From NCBI RefSeq assembly GCF_001598295.1, contig NZ_BCYR01000004.1, forward strand, positions 124,001 through 188,000: a DNA stretch of 64,000 bases, in the 5' to 3' direction. Positions within the stretch are counted from its first letter, which is position 1. Every line of letters begins with the position of its first letter. The notes under the pieces were generated by a model that saw only the letters and a list, made by a program, of their open reading frames with translations, did not search any database and had not been told where the DNA came from. The DNA comes from Klebsiella ornithinolytica NBRC 105727 = ATCC 31898. Its GTDB lineage: Bacteria > Pseudomonadota > Gammaproteobacteria > Enterobacterales > Enterobacteriaceae. Positions 1-8,970 of this stretch are shown one piece after another. Both the position numbers and the translations under genes were made by a program.

Positions 1-122
1 ATTATGCCACGATGATGGATCCGCATACGTCCGCGGCGCTGGGCATCGAAGAGATTTATGCGCTGGTGGACGATTTGATTGCCAGCCATGGCGACTGGCT
101 ACCGGAGTGGGTACATCGTTAG
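1..122 (+). CDS. C-terminal end of a GH4-type glycosidase, probably alpha-galactosidase (MelA-like), partial
   Basis: Only the last 39 codons lie in the window; the reading frame is set by the TAG at 120-122. The tail contains MMDPHTSAAL followed by an amphipathic helix and HGDWLPEW, which resembles the C-terminus of NAD- and Mn-dependent family 4 glycoside hydrolases such as MelA. If so, the enzyme hydrolyses melibiose in the cytoplasm. The gene would read rightwards into a 160-bp spacer in front of the convergent cbpM. The fragment is too short to exclude another GH4 specificity. Confidence 0.5.
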   Translation, partial: YATMMDPHTSAALGIEEIYALVDDLIASHGDWLPEWVHR

Positions 123-281
123 TCGGTTCTGTATGCGGCAGGGTGCTGCATTTCAGCCGGGCAGCGGCTAGCGCCTTGCCCGGCCGACAGGCTCTATGTC
201 ATCAAAGAATGTCGCGTCTTGTATCGACCTTGCCGGCCCGCGCAGGCGGGCCATGGCAGAAGAGCCTGCTGTGCTACAGGC

Positions 282-587
282 TTAACTGTGCGCCAGAAAG
301 CGGGCGAGCTGCTGCTGCAGCAGCCGGTTTTCGCGGGTCAGCCGCGCATTCTCATCCAGCAGCGTTAATGCCACCGCGATACCCGGCCAGTCCAGCTCCA
401 GCTCCCGACGCAGACGCATCGCACGGTGGACAATCATTACCGCGCTATCATCGAACAACCAGACCTCCGTCTGCGGCTGACGTGGCTCAATCACGCCCAG
501 GCCGACGATCTCCCGCAGATCTTCTTCAGAAACGCCGGTATGCAGACAAAACTCCGTTATCGTAAAAGTCACTGCCATTTTAGCCAT
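282..587 (-). CDS. cbpM: CbpM, modulator of the CbpA co-chaperone
   Basis: This 101-residue protein has the length and sequence of E. coli CbpM, with [11 protein letters not shown] near the N-terminus and [12 protein letters not shown] in the centre. CbpM binds the J-domain of CbpA and blocks its DnaK co-chaperone and DNA-binding activities. The ATG at 587 overlaps the cbpA stop as TAATG, so translation is coupled. A longer upstream frame starting at 602 would lie inside cbpA and lacks family support. The C-terminal third is a helical, leucine-rich segment. Confidence 0.93.
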   Translation of the reverse strand: MAKMAVTFTITEFCLHTGVSEEDLREIVGLGVIEPRQPQTEVWLFDDSAVMIVHRAMRLRRELELDWPGIAVALTLLDENARLTRENRLLQQQLARFLAHS

Positions 588-1504
588 TATGCTTTCCCCC
601 ATGCTTGACGCGGCTCGAAGCCGGCCTCTGCATCGGCCAGCTGTTGCCAGAGCGCGCTGGCTTTCTCATTCGGTTTGGGCGGCATGACGATTTTAATCAC
701 GGCATATAAATCGCCGGTGGCCGTTTTGCTGGCCAGCCCTTTCCCTTTAATTCGTAAACGCTGTCCCGCCTGGCTACCCGGCGGGATGGTCAGCAGGATG
801 CTCTCTTTGAGCGTCGGGATGGTCACTTTGGCGCCAAGCGCCGCTTCCCACGGTGCGAGCGGCAGAACGATTTCCAGGTTATGGCCCACAATATCGAACA
901 GCGGATGCGGAGCGATGTGGATAACCAGCCACAGGTCGCCATTCGGCCCGCCGTTTTCTCCCGGCGTTCCCTGGCCTTTCAGGCGAATACGCTGCCCGTC
1001 GCTGACGCCGGCGGGGATTTTCACATTCAGGGTCTTCGGCGTTTCGCTTTCGACCATTCCGAAGACGTTATAGACCGGCAGTTTGTAGCTGATGGTGCGC
1101 GTCTGCTCGGCCAGCGTCTCCTCAAGGAACACCGCGACTTCAATTTCTAAATCATGGCCGCGTGCGGCATGCTGGCGGCGGGACTGGTGCGCCTGCTGGC
1201 CAAACATCGACGAGAAGATGTCGTCAAAATCCTGCTGGCTGTAGCTTTGTTCACGGGAGTGCTGTTGACGGCCAAATTGCGGGTCGTTGCGGTGCTGCCA
1301 GAGCTGGTCATACTCTGCGCGGCGCTGTTCATCTTTCAGGACTTCCCAGGCTTCGGCGAGATCTTTAAATTGCGCTTCGGCATCAGTTTCTTTGCTGACA
1401 TCGGGGTGATATTTACGAGCCAGGCGGCGGTAGGCGGTCTTAATTGTTTTTAGATCGTCTGTTGGCTTAACCCCTAGAATGGCATAATAATCCTTTAATT
1501 CCAT
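587..1504 (-). CDS. cbpA: CbpA, DnaJ-like co-chaperone and curved-DNA-binding protein
   Basis: The 305 residues start with a J-domain (about 1-70) carrying the HPD motif at 33-35, followed by a Gly/Gln/Ser-rich linker (about 75-115). Two beta-rich C-terminal substrate-binding domains follow; there is no zinc-finger region, as expected for a class II J-protein. CbpA stimulates DnaK ATPase in the cytoplasm and binds curved DNA in starved cells. It is the first gene of a two-gene operon with cbpM, overlapping by one base. Its length is one residue short of E. coli CbpA. Confidence 0.96.
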   Translation of the reverse strand: MELKDYYAILGVKPTDDLKTIKTAYRRLARKYHPDVSKETDAEAQFKDLAEAWEVLKDEQRRAEYDQLWQHRNDPQFGRQQHSREQSYSQQDFDDIFSSMFGQQAHQSRRQHAARGHDLEIEVAVFLEETLAEQTRTISYKLPVYNVFGMVESETPKTLNVKIPAGVSDGQRIRLKGQGTPGENGGPNGDLWLVIHIAPHPLFDIVGHNLEIVLPLAPWEAALGAKVTIPTLKESILLTIPPGSQAGQRLRIKGKGLASKTATGDLYAVIKIVMPPKPNEKASALWQQLADAEAGFEPRQAWGKA

Positions 1505-1600
1505 GGCGTTATCTCATTTGACTTACTGCAGTGGTCACGACTTTCAGTCATAAGCTTAGGGCAAATGAGTGCAGGTGGGGAAGGAATCTGGCGGAAACTT

Positions 1601-1624
1601 GACGCCGTCGGGATTGACGGCGTC
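1601..1624 (-). terminator. Stem-loop downstream of the TerC-family gene
   Basis: The perfect 9-bp inverted repeat GACGCCGTC / GACGGCGTC encloses a six-base loop just after the stop of the leftward gene. The T-run after the stem on the minus strand is weak, so termination is probable but not certain. Confidence 0.45.
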
Positions 1625-1640
1625 TGTCAGCGGCGGGCGT

Positions 1641-2324
1641 TCAGCTGGCCGGGCGTGCCCGGCCGTTGCGACGAAGTCCTTCCAGCAGCACCAGCGCCGC
1701 GCCGAGAGCGCCGGCGATAAGCGGTAGCGCATCGGGTGCCTGGGGAAACAGGCGTACGATGGTGGGGTCCGTAACCCACATCGAGCCGGCTATCCAGCCG
1801 ATAAGGGCACCTCCCAGCAGGATAACAACCGGGAAGCGGTTAAGGATAGCCAGCACCAGTTTACTGCCTGCCACGATAATCGGAATGCTGATCAATACGC
1901 CCAGCGCGACCAGCAGCAGGTGACCTTTCCCGGCGGCGGCGACCGCCAGCACGTTATCCATCGACATAATAACATCGGCCACCGTGATGGTGACGGCGGT
2001 CCGCCACAGGCTGCCTGAGCTGCCGATCTCTTCATCTTCATCCTGATGGGCAACCAGCTTGATACCGATCCACAGCAGCAGGAGCGCCCCGACAATTTTT
2101 AGCCACGGCAGAGAGAGCAGGTAGACGGCAATGGCCAGCAGCAGAACGCGGGCCAGAATGGCGCCGAAGGTGCCAATAACAATCGCTTTTGTACGCTGTT
2201 CGGGCGGCAGCTTGCGGCACGCCATGGCGATCACCACCGCATTATCGCCGCCCAGCAGCAGATCGATTGCGATGATTTGTAGCAAAATAACAACAACATC
2301 CCACTGATTAAATAGCGCGTTCAT
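1641..2324 (-). CDS. TerC-family integral membrane protein (YjbE type), putative metal exporter
   Basis: This 227-residue, very hydrophobic protein has about seven predicted membrane spans. Two family signatures with conserved aspartates in membrane helices are visible: LLGGDNAVVIAMA near residue 25 and VADVIMSMDNVLAVAAA in the middle. TerC proteins of this size are linked to metal ion (often manganese) export and to metalation of secreted enzymes; the substrate here is inferred from family only. The gene is divergent from the DsbA-like gene across about 230 bp. I could not recognise a yybP-ykoY manganese riboswitch in its leader. Confidence 0.82.
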   Translation of the reverse strand: MNALFNQWDVVVILLQIIAIDLLLGGDNAVVIAMACRKLPPEQRTKAIVIGTFGAILARVLLLAIAVYLLSLPWLKIVGALLLLWIGIKLVAHQDEDEEIGSSGSLWRTAVTITVADVIMSMDNVLAVAAAGKGHLLLVALGVLISIPIIVAGSKLVLAILNRFPVVILLGGALIGWIAGSMWVTDPTIVRLFPQAPDALPLIAGALGAALVLLEGLRRNGRARPAS

Positions 2325-2558
2325 GCCTGACTCATATCATTTTAAAAAATGTATCCCCAAGGGAAAAACCGCAGCAAGCGTACCTCTGTTCTGGCGCATT
2401 GACCACCGCCCGGAAAAAGAGCGCGGGAGTTGCCCGTGCGCGATATTGAAAAATATAGTTACGAATCAATGCATCGTGTCGGGATGATTCACCGCAAAAG
2501 GATGGTACTTTGTTTTGTCAGATCCACCTGCCGTTTACTCATCGCAAGGATTATCCTC

Positions 2559-3350
2559 ATGGCTGGTATGAAAAAAATATTGACTGGCGCGTTGCTGGGC
2601 ACCACGCTTCTTCCGGCTTTGGCCATTGCCGCGCCGGCGCCCGCAGCAACCTTTACCCCGGAGCAGGAAGCCCGCATTGGCAAGATTGCCGCGGATTACT
2701 TAGTCGCGCATCCGGAGGTGCTGCTGCAGGCGAGCCAGAAGCTTCAGCAGATTCAGCAGGAACAGCAGGCGAGCGCGGCAACTCAGGCCGTGATTAAAAA
2801 CCAGGCTGCGCTGACCCAGGATAAAAATACCCCGACCTACGGACCGGCGAATGGCAAGGTAACCGTGATCGAATTCTTTGATTATCAGTGCATTTACTGT
2901 AGCCGTCTGGCACCGGTGATGGAGCAGGTGATTAAAGAAAATCCGCAGACCCGGTTTGCATTTAAAGAGTGGCCTATTTTCGGCAGCCGTTGGGAAAGCT
3001 CGCTGACGGCGGCGAAGACCGGCCTGCAAATTTACCAGCAGAAGGGCGCAGAAGCTTACCTGACCTACCATAACGGGATTTATGCCACCGGGCATAACGA
3101 AGGGAAGCTGACGGCCGCGGATGTACAGCAGCAGGCGAAGAAGGTGAATTTCGACGCGAAGAAAGCGCCGGATGTTGAAGCTGTCCTCGAGAGCACCAAC
3201 CAGCTGGCGCAGGAGATTGGCTTAAGCGGAACGCCGGGCGTGATCGTGATGCCGACCACCGGCGCGACCGAAGCCACGATCACCGTCTTCCCGGGACTGG
3301 CTGATAAAGATTCGCTGGATGCGGCGATTAAGAAGGCCGGCGGTAACTGA
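2559..3350 (+). CDS. Periplasmic DsbA-family thiol-disulfide oxidoreductase (Com1/ScsC-like)
   Basis: From the ATG at 2559 the product is 263 residues: a signal peptide ending near AIAAPAPA, a helical Gln-rich segment (about 45-80), then a thioredoxin fold with active site CIYC at residues 111 and 114 and a cis-proline region GTPGVIV. It should oxidise or isomerise periplasmic disulfides. The start was chosen because AAGGA lies eight bases upstream and a signal peptide follows; the frame is open further upstream but without a ribosome site. It is longer than classical DsbA and resembles Com1/ScsC proteins. Partner and substrates are unknown. Confidence 0.85.
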   Translation: MAGMKKILTGALLGTTLLPALAIAAPAPAATFTPEQEARIGKIAADYLVAHPEVLLQASQKLQQIQQEQQASAATQAVIKNQAALTQDKNTPTYGPANGKVTVIEFFDYQCIYCSRLAPVMEQVIKENPQTRFAFKEWPIFGSRWESSLTAAKTGLQIYQQKGAEAYLTYHNGIYATGHNEGKLTAADVQQQAKKVNFDAKKAPDVEAVLESTNQLAQEIGLSGTPGVIVMPTTGATEATITVFPGLADKDSLDAAIKKAGGN

Positions 3351-3421
3351 GGATTCAGAGCCGCAAGAGCCCACCTGGCGGTGAGTTCTTCACATCACGC
3401 TTTCGCTGTAAGGCGTCACGA

Positions 3422-3573
3422 AGAGTCCGTATTGCAGAAAGCAAAAAACCAGCCCTCAGGCTGGTTTCTTTAAATAAGTGGTGCCCGGACCCGGACTAGC
3501 GCCGCAGGCGTTGAACAGCGCGCTTGTCGCGCTGGCCCCGAAGGGGTGAGCGGCATGCCGCGAATAATCGAAC
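3422..3573. repeat. Left copy of the pheU-associated repeat unit
   Basis: This stretch repeats the units at 11291-11618 almost exactly: the bidirectional terminator, a copy of the tRNA-Phe 3' end beginning at 3479, the GC-rich structured spacer and the palindrome GCGGCATGCCGC. At 3566-3573 it changes from repeat-unit sequence into internal tRNA-Phe sequence. It marks the left boundary of the accessory island. Confidence 0.85.
3443..3472. terminator. Bidirectional intrinsic terminator
   Basis: The stem AAACCAGCC / GGCTGGTTT with a four-base loop is flanked by A-runs and T-runs, so it can act in both directions. It can end transcription from the DsbA-like gene on the plus strand. The same hairpin follows each tRNA-Phe 3'-end copy on the minus strand. 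Confidence 0.75.
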
Positions 3574-3594
3574 CAAGGACACGGGGATTTTCAA
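3566..3594. repeat. 29-bp direct repeat of internal tRNA-Phe sequence, probable attachment site (left)
   Basis: These 29 bases are identical to 11635-11663 inside the tRNA-Phe gene, spanning the anticodon loop to the T-loop. Such partial tRNA duplications are typical footprints of tyrosine-integrase elements. The sequence left of it is repeat-unit DNA instead of the expected tRNA acceptor stem, so the junction is chimeric. Confidence 0.75.
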
Positions 3595-3825
3595 AGTCCG
3601 TGTCAGATTTAGAGAGAAAATGTTAGAGATTTAAGCGTTGAAGCATCCCCTGATGAGCTGGAAATTTTCAGTTTTTCATCTGGGTTTTCAACATTGTCGA
3701 GAACTCAAAATCAAAACTAGCTTCGTTACTGATAGCATTCGACATGAAATCCTGACAAGACAGAATTTCGATATATTCCTTTCGAGGACTTTTTCTCTGA
3801 GAAAATGAAGGTCCTTGGAAAATAA

Positions 3826-4278
<453 letters not shown>

Positions 4279-4423
4279 TCGCGCTCGAAAGACAGTTGCT
4301 ATGCTCAAACTATAGGGCAGGATCGTCTACTGGGGTGGGGGCAGTCCAGACACACAAGCTCAGTGTGTTGATACCGTTGATGCGTTAAGTTTCAGGGAAA
4401 GAGTATATTTTTCCCTATTTTTT

Positions 4424-4439
4424 TGTGATTAACATCACC
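4424..4439. promoter_or_regulatory. Candidate CRP binding site
   Basis: TGTGA-TTAACA-TCACC matches the CRP consensus half-sites at 9 of 10 positions with correct N6 spacing. AT-rich sequence resembling a -10 region lies about 25-35 bases downstream, compatible with class II activation. The resulting leader in front of the cystathionine enzyme gene would be about 260 nucleotides. Confidence 0.5.
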
Positions 4440-4495
4440 ATTTTTAATAATTTTTATATATATCAGCATGTTAATGATATCCTTTGTTTTTGTAA

Positions 4496-4518
4496 GGAGA
4501 ATATTTTTCTCCATTTTT
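4496..4518 (+). terminator. Possible leader attenuator hairpin
   Basis: GGAGAA-TATTT-TTCTCC forms a six-pair stem followed directly by ATTTTT. It lies between the CRP-like site and the operon start. The stem has only four G-C pairs, so its strength is uncertain. Confidence 0.35.
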
Positions 4519-4735
4519 GCCTGATTAGAGGGAAAATAGGTAAGATTTTCTTCCCTGCCTAATATACATTTTAACTGTGGTTGAAGGACGCAAATCACTA
4601 TGTTGATGATGAAATGGCCATCTATTCTCTGGCTATTAAACGAGGTTTTGGTTGTTGTTTTATTCGCCAGCTTCGCTGACCACATAAATATAAGCTCACG
4701 ATATTTTATGACTAATAATAGTTTGAGTGTACCCT

Positions 4736-5923
4736 ATGAAAACCAGAACTAAAGATATTGCAACTCTGGCCGTTCACGCCGGAAATCAGTCCGATTCGGT
4801 AAATAACGCTATATTTACCCCAATTGTCACAGCCAGCTCATTTATACAACCTAATCTTCACGAAGGCGGTGATTTTTGTTATTCCCGTGTTTCTAATCCA
4901 ACGAGAAAAGCCTATGAATCTGCTCTGGCAGAACTGGAAGGAGGAATTTATGCTACAGCCACGGCTTCGGGAATGGCTGCTACGAATATCGTGATGGAAT
5001 TATTGCCTAAAGATGCCCATATTATTGCAATGAAAGGTGTCTATGGCGGAACCTGGCGGTTGTTTGAGAAGCTAAAAACTCACACCACCGGCGCAACTAT
5101 TTCCTATATTGATCTTAATGATGAGCAAAGCCTGGTTAACAGTATTCAGGAAAATACGGCCTTAATCTGGATTGAAACGCCAACTAATCCGTTGCTGGAA
5201 CTAGTCGATATCGCGAAGGTTTGCTGTATTGCTAAAGAACATGCTATCACCACCTGTGTCGATAATACTTTTGCCAGCGCCTGGAACCATAAACCACTCG
5301 AAATGGGAGCGGATATAGTGATGCTCTCTACCAGTAAATATATCGGCGGGCATTCAGATTTAATTGGCGGTGCGGTAATTACCAATAATGAAGCTTTAGC
5401 GTCCCGACTCGACTTTATTAAAACGACTATCGGTTCTATTGCCTCACCTTTTGATGCCTATCTTGCCTTGCGCGGTATGAAAACGCTTGATCTGCGCATG
5501 GAACGCCAGTGCAGCAACGCTCATCGTGTTGCGGAATATCTGGAAAACCATCCGGCGATTGCCAGCGTCTATTATCCTGGCCTGCCATCGCATCCTCAGC
5601 ATCAGTTGTGCAAGGCTCAAATGCGCTCAGGTGGTGCGGTGGTAACTGCGACGTTGAAGGGTGATATCCAGAGTCTTAAACGTTTTATCGGTGGGCTGCA
5701 CTATTTTGTGCTGGCGGAGTCGCTGGGTGGGGTGGAAAGCATGATTAACCATTCGGCTTCTATGTCCCATGGTTCGATGTCAAAAGAAGAGCGGGAAGCC
5801 ATCGGGGTTTATGACACTACGCTGCGTTTTTCCGTTGGCATTGAACATATCGATGATCTGCTACAGGACCTGGACATAGCCTTCGCTTCTATGGACATCA
5901 CACAGGGTAACTATCATGCATGA
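4736..5923 (+). CDS. Cystathionine gamma-lyase/synthase-type PLP enzyme (Cys/Met metabolism family)
   Basis: The 395 residues form a typical fold-type I Cys/Met-metabolism enzyme. The PLP lysine lies in STSKYIGGHSD (about K201), the cofactor aspartate in VDNTFAS (about D176), with YSRVSNPTR near residue 51 and AESLGGVESMINHSASMSHG toward the C-terminus. Members catalyse gamma- or beta-elimination of cystathionine, cysteine or methionine. The reactive cysteine of classical methionine gamma-lyase is replaced in the local GVYGGTW motif, which favours a cystathionine/cysteine lyase; specificity is inferred. The ATG at 4736 is preferred over an in-frame GTG at 4727. Its 3' end overlaps the transporter by 8 bp. 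Confidence 0.85.
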   Translation: MKTRTKDIATLAVHAGNQSDSVNNAIFTPIVTASSFIQPNLHEGGDFCYSRVSNPTRKAYESALAELEGGIYATATASGMAATNIVMELLPKDAHIIAMKGVYGGTWRLFEKLKTHTTGATISYIDLNDEQSLVNSIQENTALIWIETPTNPLLELVDIAKVCCIAKEHAITTCVDNTFASAWNHKPLEMGADIVMLSTSKYIGGHSDLIGGAVITNNEALASRLDFIKTTIGSIASPFDAYLALRGMKTLDLRMERQCSNAHRVAEYLENHPAIASVYYPGLPSHPQHQLCKAQMRSGGAVVTATLKGDIQSLKRFIGGLHYFVLAESLGGVESMINHSASMSHGSMSKEEREAIGVYDTTLRFSVGIEHIDDLLQDLDIAFASMDITQGNYHA

Positions 5924-7334
5924 TTATGGAATCTGGACGATTATTACCCCGCTGGTCACCATTATTCTGGCGATCCTTACCCGCCAGGTGATCCTCTCGC
6001 TGCTCACCGGCATTTTCGTCGGCTACACGGTGATTAACCACAGTATTATTCAGGGGGTTGGCGGTACCCTGAACGGGATCATAGAAACATTTGCTTCCGC
6101 CGGTAATACGCGAACGATTGTGTTTATGGTGATGATCGGCGGCATTATGCGGCTGATTGTGGTGACTGGCGGTGTGCGTAAACTGGTGCAGTTTCTCTCG
6201 GAGAAAAATGATTTTGTCACTAATAAAAAGTCAGTACAGTTGCTGGCAATGGTGGTGACATCGTTAATATTTATCGAGAGTTCAATAAATCAGCTGATCG
6301 CTGGTGCATCCACTAAAAATCTTGCCCGACGCTACAAAGTTTCGCCAGAAAAGATGTCCTACATTATCCAGACCTCCTGTGTTTCCGTCTGCTCATCAGT
6401 GATGATCAACGGCTGGGGGGCGGCGATGATGGGGGTTATCGGCGTACAGATTGCGCAGGGTTATCTTACTGGCGAACCTTTTGAGGTGCTGGCCAGTTCG
6501 ATGGTCTGGAATGTCATGGCCTGGTTCTCATTAGGTTCCGTTCTCTTTTACATCCTCTCTGGCTGCACCTGGGGCCCGATGAAAAAGGCTGAAGTGAAGT
6601 TTGAAACTGCGCTGACGGAAATAGAACAAGAACATGGTGAAGAAGATGCAGATCCGGTGATTGACCACCCGGCATGTAATTCATTGCTGAACTTCTTTAT
6701 CCCGATTCTTTCCACGGTATTAATGGTTCCTGTTGTTCTGTATATCACCGGTGATGGGCAGTTCTCCAAAGGCAGCGGCTCTATGTCGGTCTATTCCGGC
6801 GTAATGTTCGGTACCGTGGTCTCATTCATCTGGTTCAAAGTTCGCGGCATTCTCAACGTTGAGAACTTTTTCAAAGAGCTGTATATCGGCTATGCCAGCA
6901 TGGTTAAAATTAGCTCAATCATGATTCTGGCCTTCCTGATGGGACATATTTCTGCGGAGCTGAATACCGGGCAGTATATTGCTTCTATAACCTCCGGTGT
7001 GATTCCATCCGGCTTCTCCATCGGTTTTATCTTCCTGATTGCGGCGGTGATGTCTCTGGCAACAGGTACCTCATGGGGAACCTTTGCCATTATGATCCCG
7101 ATTGGTGTTCAACTGGGTGTGTCATTAGGCATTGACCCGCATTTTATGATTGGTGCAGCTATTTCAGGATCAATTTTTGGCGATATGACTTCCCCCATCT
7201 CCAGCGATGCTATCGTCGCCTCAATGGCGACTAATTGTGACCATATTGAACATATTCGTACTCAGATGCCTTATGCGCTGGTGACCGGAGGACTTGCTCT
7301 CATTGTCTATTTAATTGTCGGTTTTACTCTTTAA
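5916..7334 (+). CDS. NhaC-family Na+/H+ antiporter-like transporter, candidate sulfur amino acid carrier
   Basis: This 472-residue polytopic membrane protein has about a dozen hydrophobic segments and an acidic cytoplasmic loop (EQEHGEEDADP, about 235-245). Motifs typical of the NhaC superfamily are present: SLIFIESSINQLIAGAS, ATGTSWGTFAIMIPIG and SGSIFGDMTSPISSDAIVAS. NhaC homologues include Na+/H+ and malate-lactate antiporters and amino acid carriers such as the methionine transporter MetT. Because it overlaps the cystathionine enzyme gene and precedes ridA and dcyD genes, uptake of a sulfur amino acid is the likely role; this is inference. Confidence 0.82.
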   Translation: MHDYGIWTIITPLVTIILAILTRQVILSLLTGIFVGYTVINHSIIQGVGGTLNGIIETFASAGNTRTIVFMVMIGGIMRLIVVTGGVRKLVQFLSEKNDFVTNKKSVQLLAMVVTSLIFIESSINQLIAGASTKNLARRYKVSPEKMSYIIQTSCVSVCSSVMINGWGAAMMGVIGVQIAQGYLTGEPFEVLASSMVWNVMAWFSLGSVLFYILSGCTWGPMKKAEVKFETALTEIEQEHGEEDADPVIDHPACNSLLNFFIPILSTVLMVPVVLYITGDGQFSKGSGSMSVYSGVMFGTVVSFIWFKVRGILNVENFFKELYIGYASMVKISSIMILAFLMGHISAELNTGQYIASITSGVIPSGFSIGFIFLIAAVMSLATGTSWGTFAIMIPIGVQLGVSLGIDPHFMIGAAISGSIFGDMTSPISSDAIVASMATNCDHIEHIRTQMPYALVTGGLALIVYLIVGFTL

Positions 7335-7359
7335 CCCAAACATTATTTAAGGATTGGCT

Positions 7360-7746
7360 ATGACTGAGGTTATTACGACAGAACATGCTCCACAAGCAAT
7401 TGGCCCCTACATCCAGGGGGCGCGAACCGGTAATTTTATTTTTACTTCTGGCCAGTTGCCCATTAATCCGCAGACGGGAAGCATTCCTGAGTGCGCCGAA
7501 GGCCAAACCCGGCAGAGCCTGGAAAATATTCAGGCTATTATTGAGGCCGGAGGACTGACGGTCGACAATATTTGTAAAATTAATATTTTTGTGAAAGATC
7601 TGAATGAGTTTGCCGCAATCAATAATGCTTATGCTGAGTTTTTCACCCTGCATAATGCTTCTTTCCCTGCGCGTTCTTGTGTAGAAGTCGCCCGGCTACC
7701 GAAAGATGTGAAAGTAGAAATTGAAGCAGTGGCCTGGCAAAGCTAA
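7360..7746 (+). CDS. RidA/YjgF-family enamine/imine deaminase
   Basis: The 128-residue protein has the RidA fold signatures: PQAIGPYIQGARTGNFIFTSGQ near the N-terminus, KINIFVKDLNEF in the middle and SFPARSCVEVARLPKDVKVEIEAVA at the end, including the arginine that binds the carboxylate in RidA (SFPARS). RidA proteins hydrolyse 2-aminoacrylate and similar enamines released by PLP lyases, preventing damage to PLP enzymes. The start at 7360 has AAGGAT five bases upstream. Placement between PLP lyase genes fits a local detoxifying role. It is distinct from the housekeeping ridA expected elsewhere. Confidence 0.9.
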   Translation: MTEVITTEHAPQAIGPYIQGARTGNFIFTSGQLPINPQTGSIPECAEGQTRQSLENIQAIIEAGGLTVDNICKINIFVKDLNEFAAINNAYAEFFTLHNASFPARSCVEVARLPKDVKVEIEAVAWQS

Positions 7747-7766
7747 TTCAATGTAAATACGACTCT

Positions 7767-7791
7767 ACGGCGGCTCATCAGCTGCCGTTTT
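7767..7791 (+). terminator. Intrinsic terminator between ridA-like and dcyD genes
   Basis: A seven-pair stem CGGCGGC / GCTGCCG with loop TCATCA is followed by TTTTTATTT. It lies within the operon just before the dcyD ribosome site, so it may reduce rather than abolish expression of dcyD. Confidence 0.65.
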
Positions 7792-7809
7792 TATTTGAAG
7801 GGAAAGTTT

Positions 7810-8802
7810 ATGTCTGTAAAAAACTATTTGCATAGCTTACCGCGCGTCTCGCTGGTGGGGGGCGTCACGCCCGTTCAGCATCTGAAGCGACTGTCGGAAT
7901 ATTTACAGCGAGATATTTATATCAAACGCGACGATGTTTCGCATCTTGGTATGGGCGGCAATAAGCTCAGAAAGCTGGAGTTTCTGGCGGCAGATGCCCT
8001 CAATAAAGGTTGCGATACGCTGGTGACCGCCGGGGCAATTCAATCCAACCACGTACGCCAGACTGCGGCAGTCGCCGCACATCTTGGGTTAAAATGCGTG
8101 GCGTTGCTGGACAACCCGATTCAAACCGCAGAATCTAACTATCTCTGGAACGGCAATCATCTGCTATATAGCCTGATGGGCTGCAAGGTTGAAATGGTTG
8201 ATGAACTTAACGATCCAGACGCGCAGTTGCAGCAGTTTAGTGCCAGGCTTTCGGCAAATGGAGCGAAGCCCTATATTGTTCCTGTCGGCGGTTCAAACGC
8301 TCTCGGTTCACTGGGCTACGTTGAATGTGCGCTGGAGATAGCGGAACAGTGCGATCGGATGAATCTCAATGTGCAGTCCGTGGTGGTACCTTCCGGGAGT
8401 GCAGGAACGCATGCCGGGTTAGCCGTTGGTTTTGCCCATTTCCAGCCTGATGTGGAGGTCGTGGGCGTGACCGTTTCTCGCCTTGTTGGTGATCAGCAGC
8501 CCAAAGTGGAGAAGCTACAGCGCGAATTATCCGCGATGCTGGACGTGGCGTCATTGTTGCCTCTGACGCTGTGGGATGACTACTTTGCACCGCGCTACGG
8601 CATGCCGAATACCGAAGGGATGCATGCGGTGGAACTGCTGGCGCGTCTGGAAGGCATCATGTTAGACCCGGTATACACCGGTAAGGCGATGGCAGGTCTG
8701 ATTGATGGCGTGAAAAAATCGCGCTTCAACGGTAGTGGGCCAGTGATGTTTATCCATACCGGCGGCGCACCAGCGCTCTTTGCTTACTATCCTCACGTCT
8801 GA
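7810..8802 (+). CDS. dcyD: D-cysteine desulfhydrase
   Basis: The 330-residue protein is closely similar along its whole length to E. coli DcyD (328 residues). [21 protein letters not shown] contains the PLP lysine at about K52; [15 protein letters not shown] and the C-terminal [13 protein letters not shown] complete the fold-type II family pattern. It converts D-cysteine to pyruvate, ammonia and hydrogen sulfide in the cytoplasm. The ATG at 7810 follows AAGGGA at a good distance; a frame extending to 7795 has no such support. A second, more divergent family member lies at 57195-58211. Confidence 0.9.
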   Translation: MSVKNYLHSLPRVSLVGGVTPVQHLKRLSEYLQRDIYIKRDDVSHLGMGGNKLRKLEFLAADALNKGCDTLVTAGAIQSNHVRQTAAVAAHLGLKCVALLDNPIQTAESNYLWNGNHLLYSLMGCKVEMVDELNDPDAQLQQFSARLSANGAKPYIVPVGGSNALGSLGYVECALEIAEQCDRMNLNVQSVVVPSGSAGTHAGLAVGFAHFQPDVEVVGVTVSRLVGDQQPKVEKLQRELSAMLDVASLLPLTLWDDYFAPRYGMPNTEGMHAVELLARLEGIMLDPVYTGKAMAGLIDGVKKSRFNGSGPVMFIHTGGAPALFAYYPHV

Positions 8803-8826
8803 TTTACTGCTTTAAACGAGAATTCA

Positions 8827-8863
8827 AACCACTCCAGTGCCAGCGGGCCGGAGTGGTTTTTTT
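8827..8863 (+). terminator. Intrinsic terminator after dcyD
   Basis: The inverted repeat AACCACTCC / GGAGTGGTT is followed by seven or more T residues 25 bases after the dcyD stop codon. It ends the rightward sulfur amino acid operon before the convergent cyuA gene. Confidence 0.85.
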
Positions 8864-8970
8864 ACGTGTCATGGTCAGGGAATATAAAACGGGGGAGTCT
8901 GAGGGGATTTCTGCCGGGCGACGACGGGCAACCTTGCCCGACCTGAAATATTTAGTGTCGCGCAAACAGT

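Larger units (their letters stand above)
4279..4735. other. AT-rich leader region of the sulfur amino acid operon
   Basis: No convincing gene lies in these 457 bases. The segment from about 4400 is strongly AT-rich compared with its surroundings. It holds a CRP-like site, a weak intrinsic terminator and further inverted repeats, and probably contains the promoter and a long 5' leader for the downstream operon. Confidence 0.5.

Noticed and set aside
2325..2429. Manganese riboswitch (yybP-ykoY) in front of the TerC-family gene
   Set aside because: Searched because TerC genes often have one; the conserved paired cores were not found on the minus strand.
2430..2558. N-terminal extension of the DsbA-like protein
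   Set aside because: No ribosome site, and it would bury the signal peptide; the AAGGA-supported start at 2559 is better.
4392..4685. Minus-strand 97-codon frame in the AT-rich leader
   Set aside because: Low-complexity Lys/Ile/Asn composition, no ribosome site and no family resemblance; explained by AT-richness.
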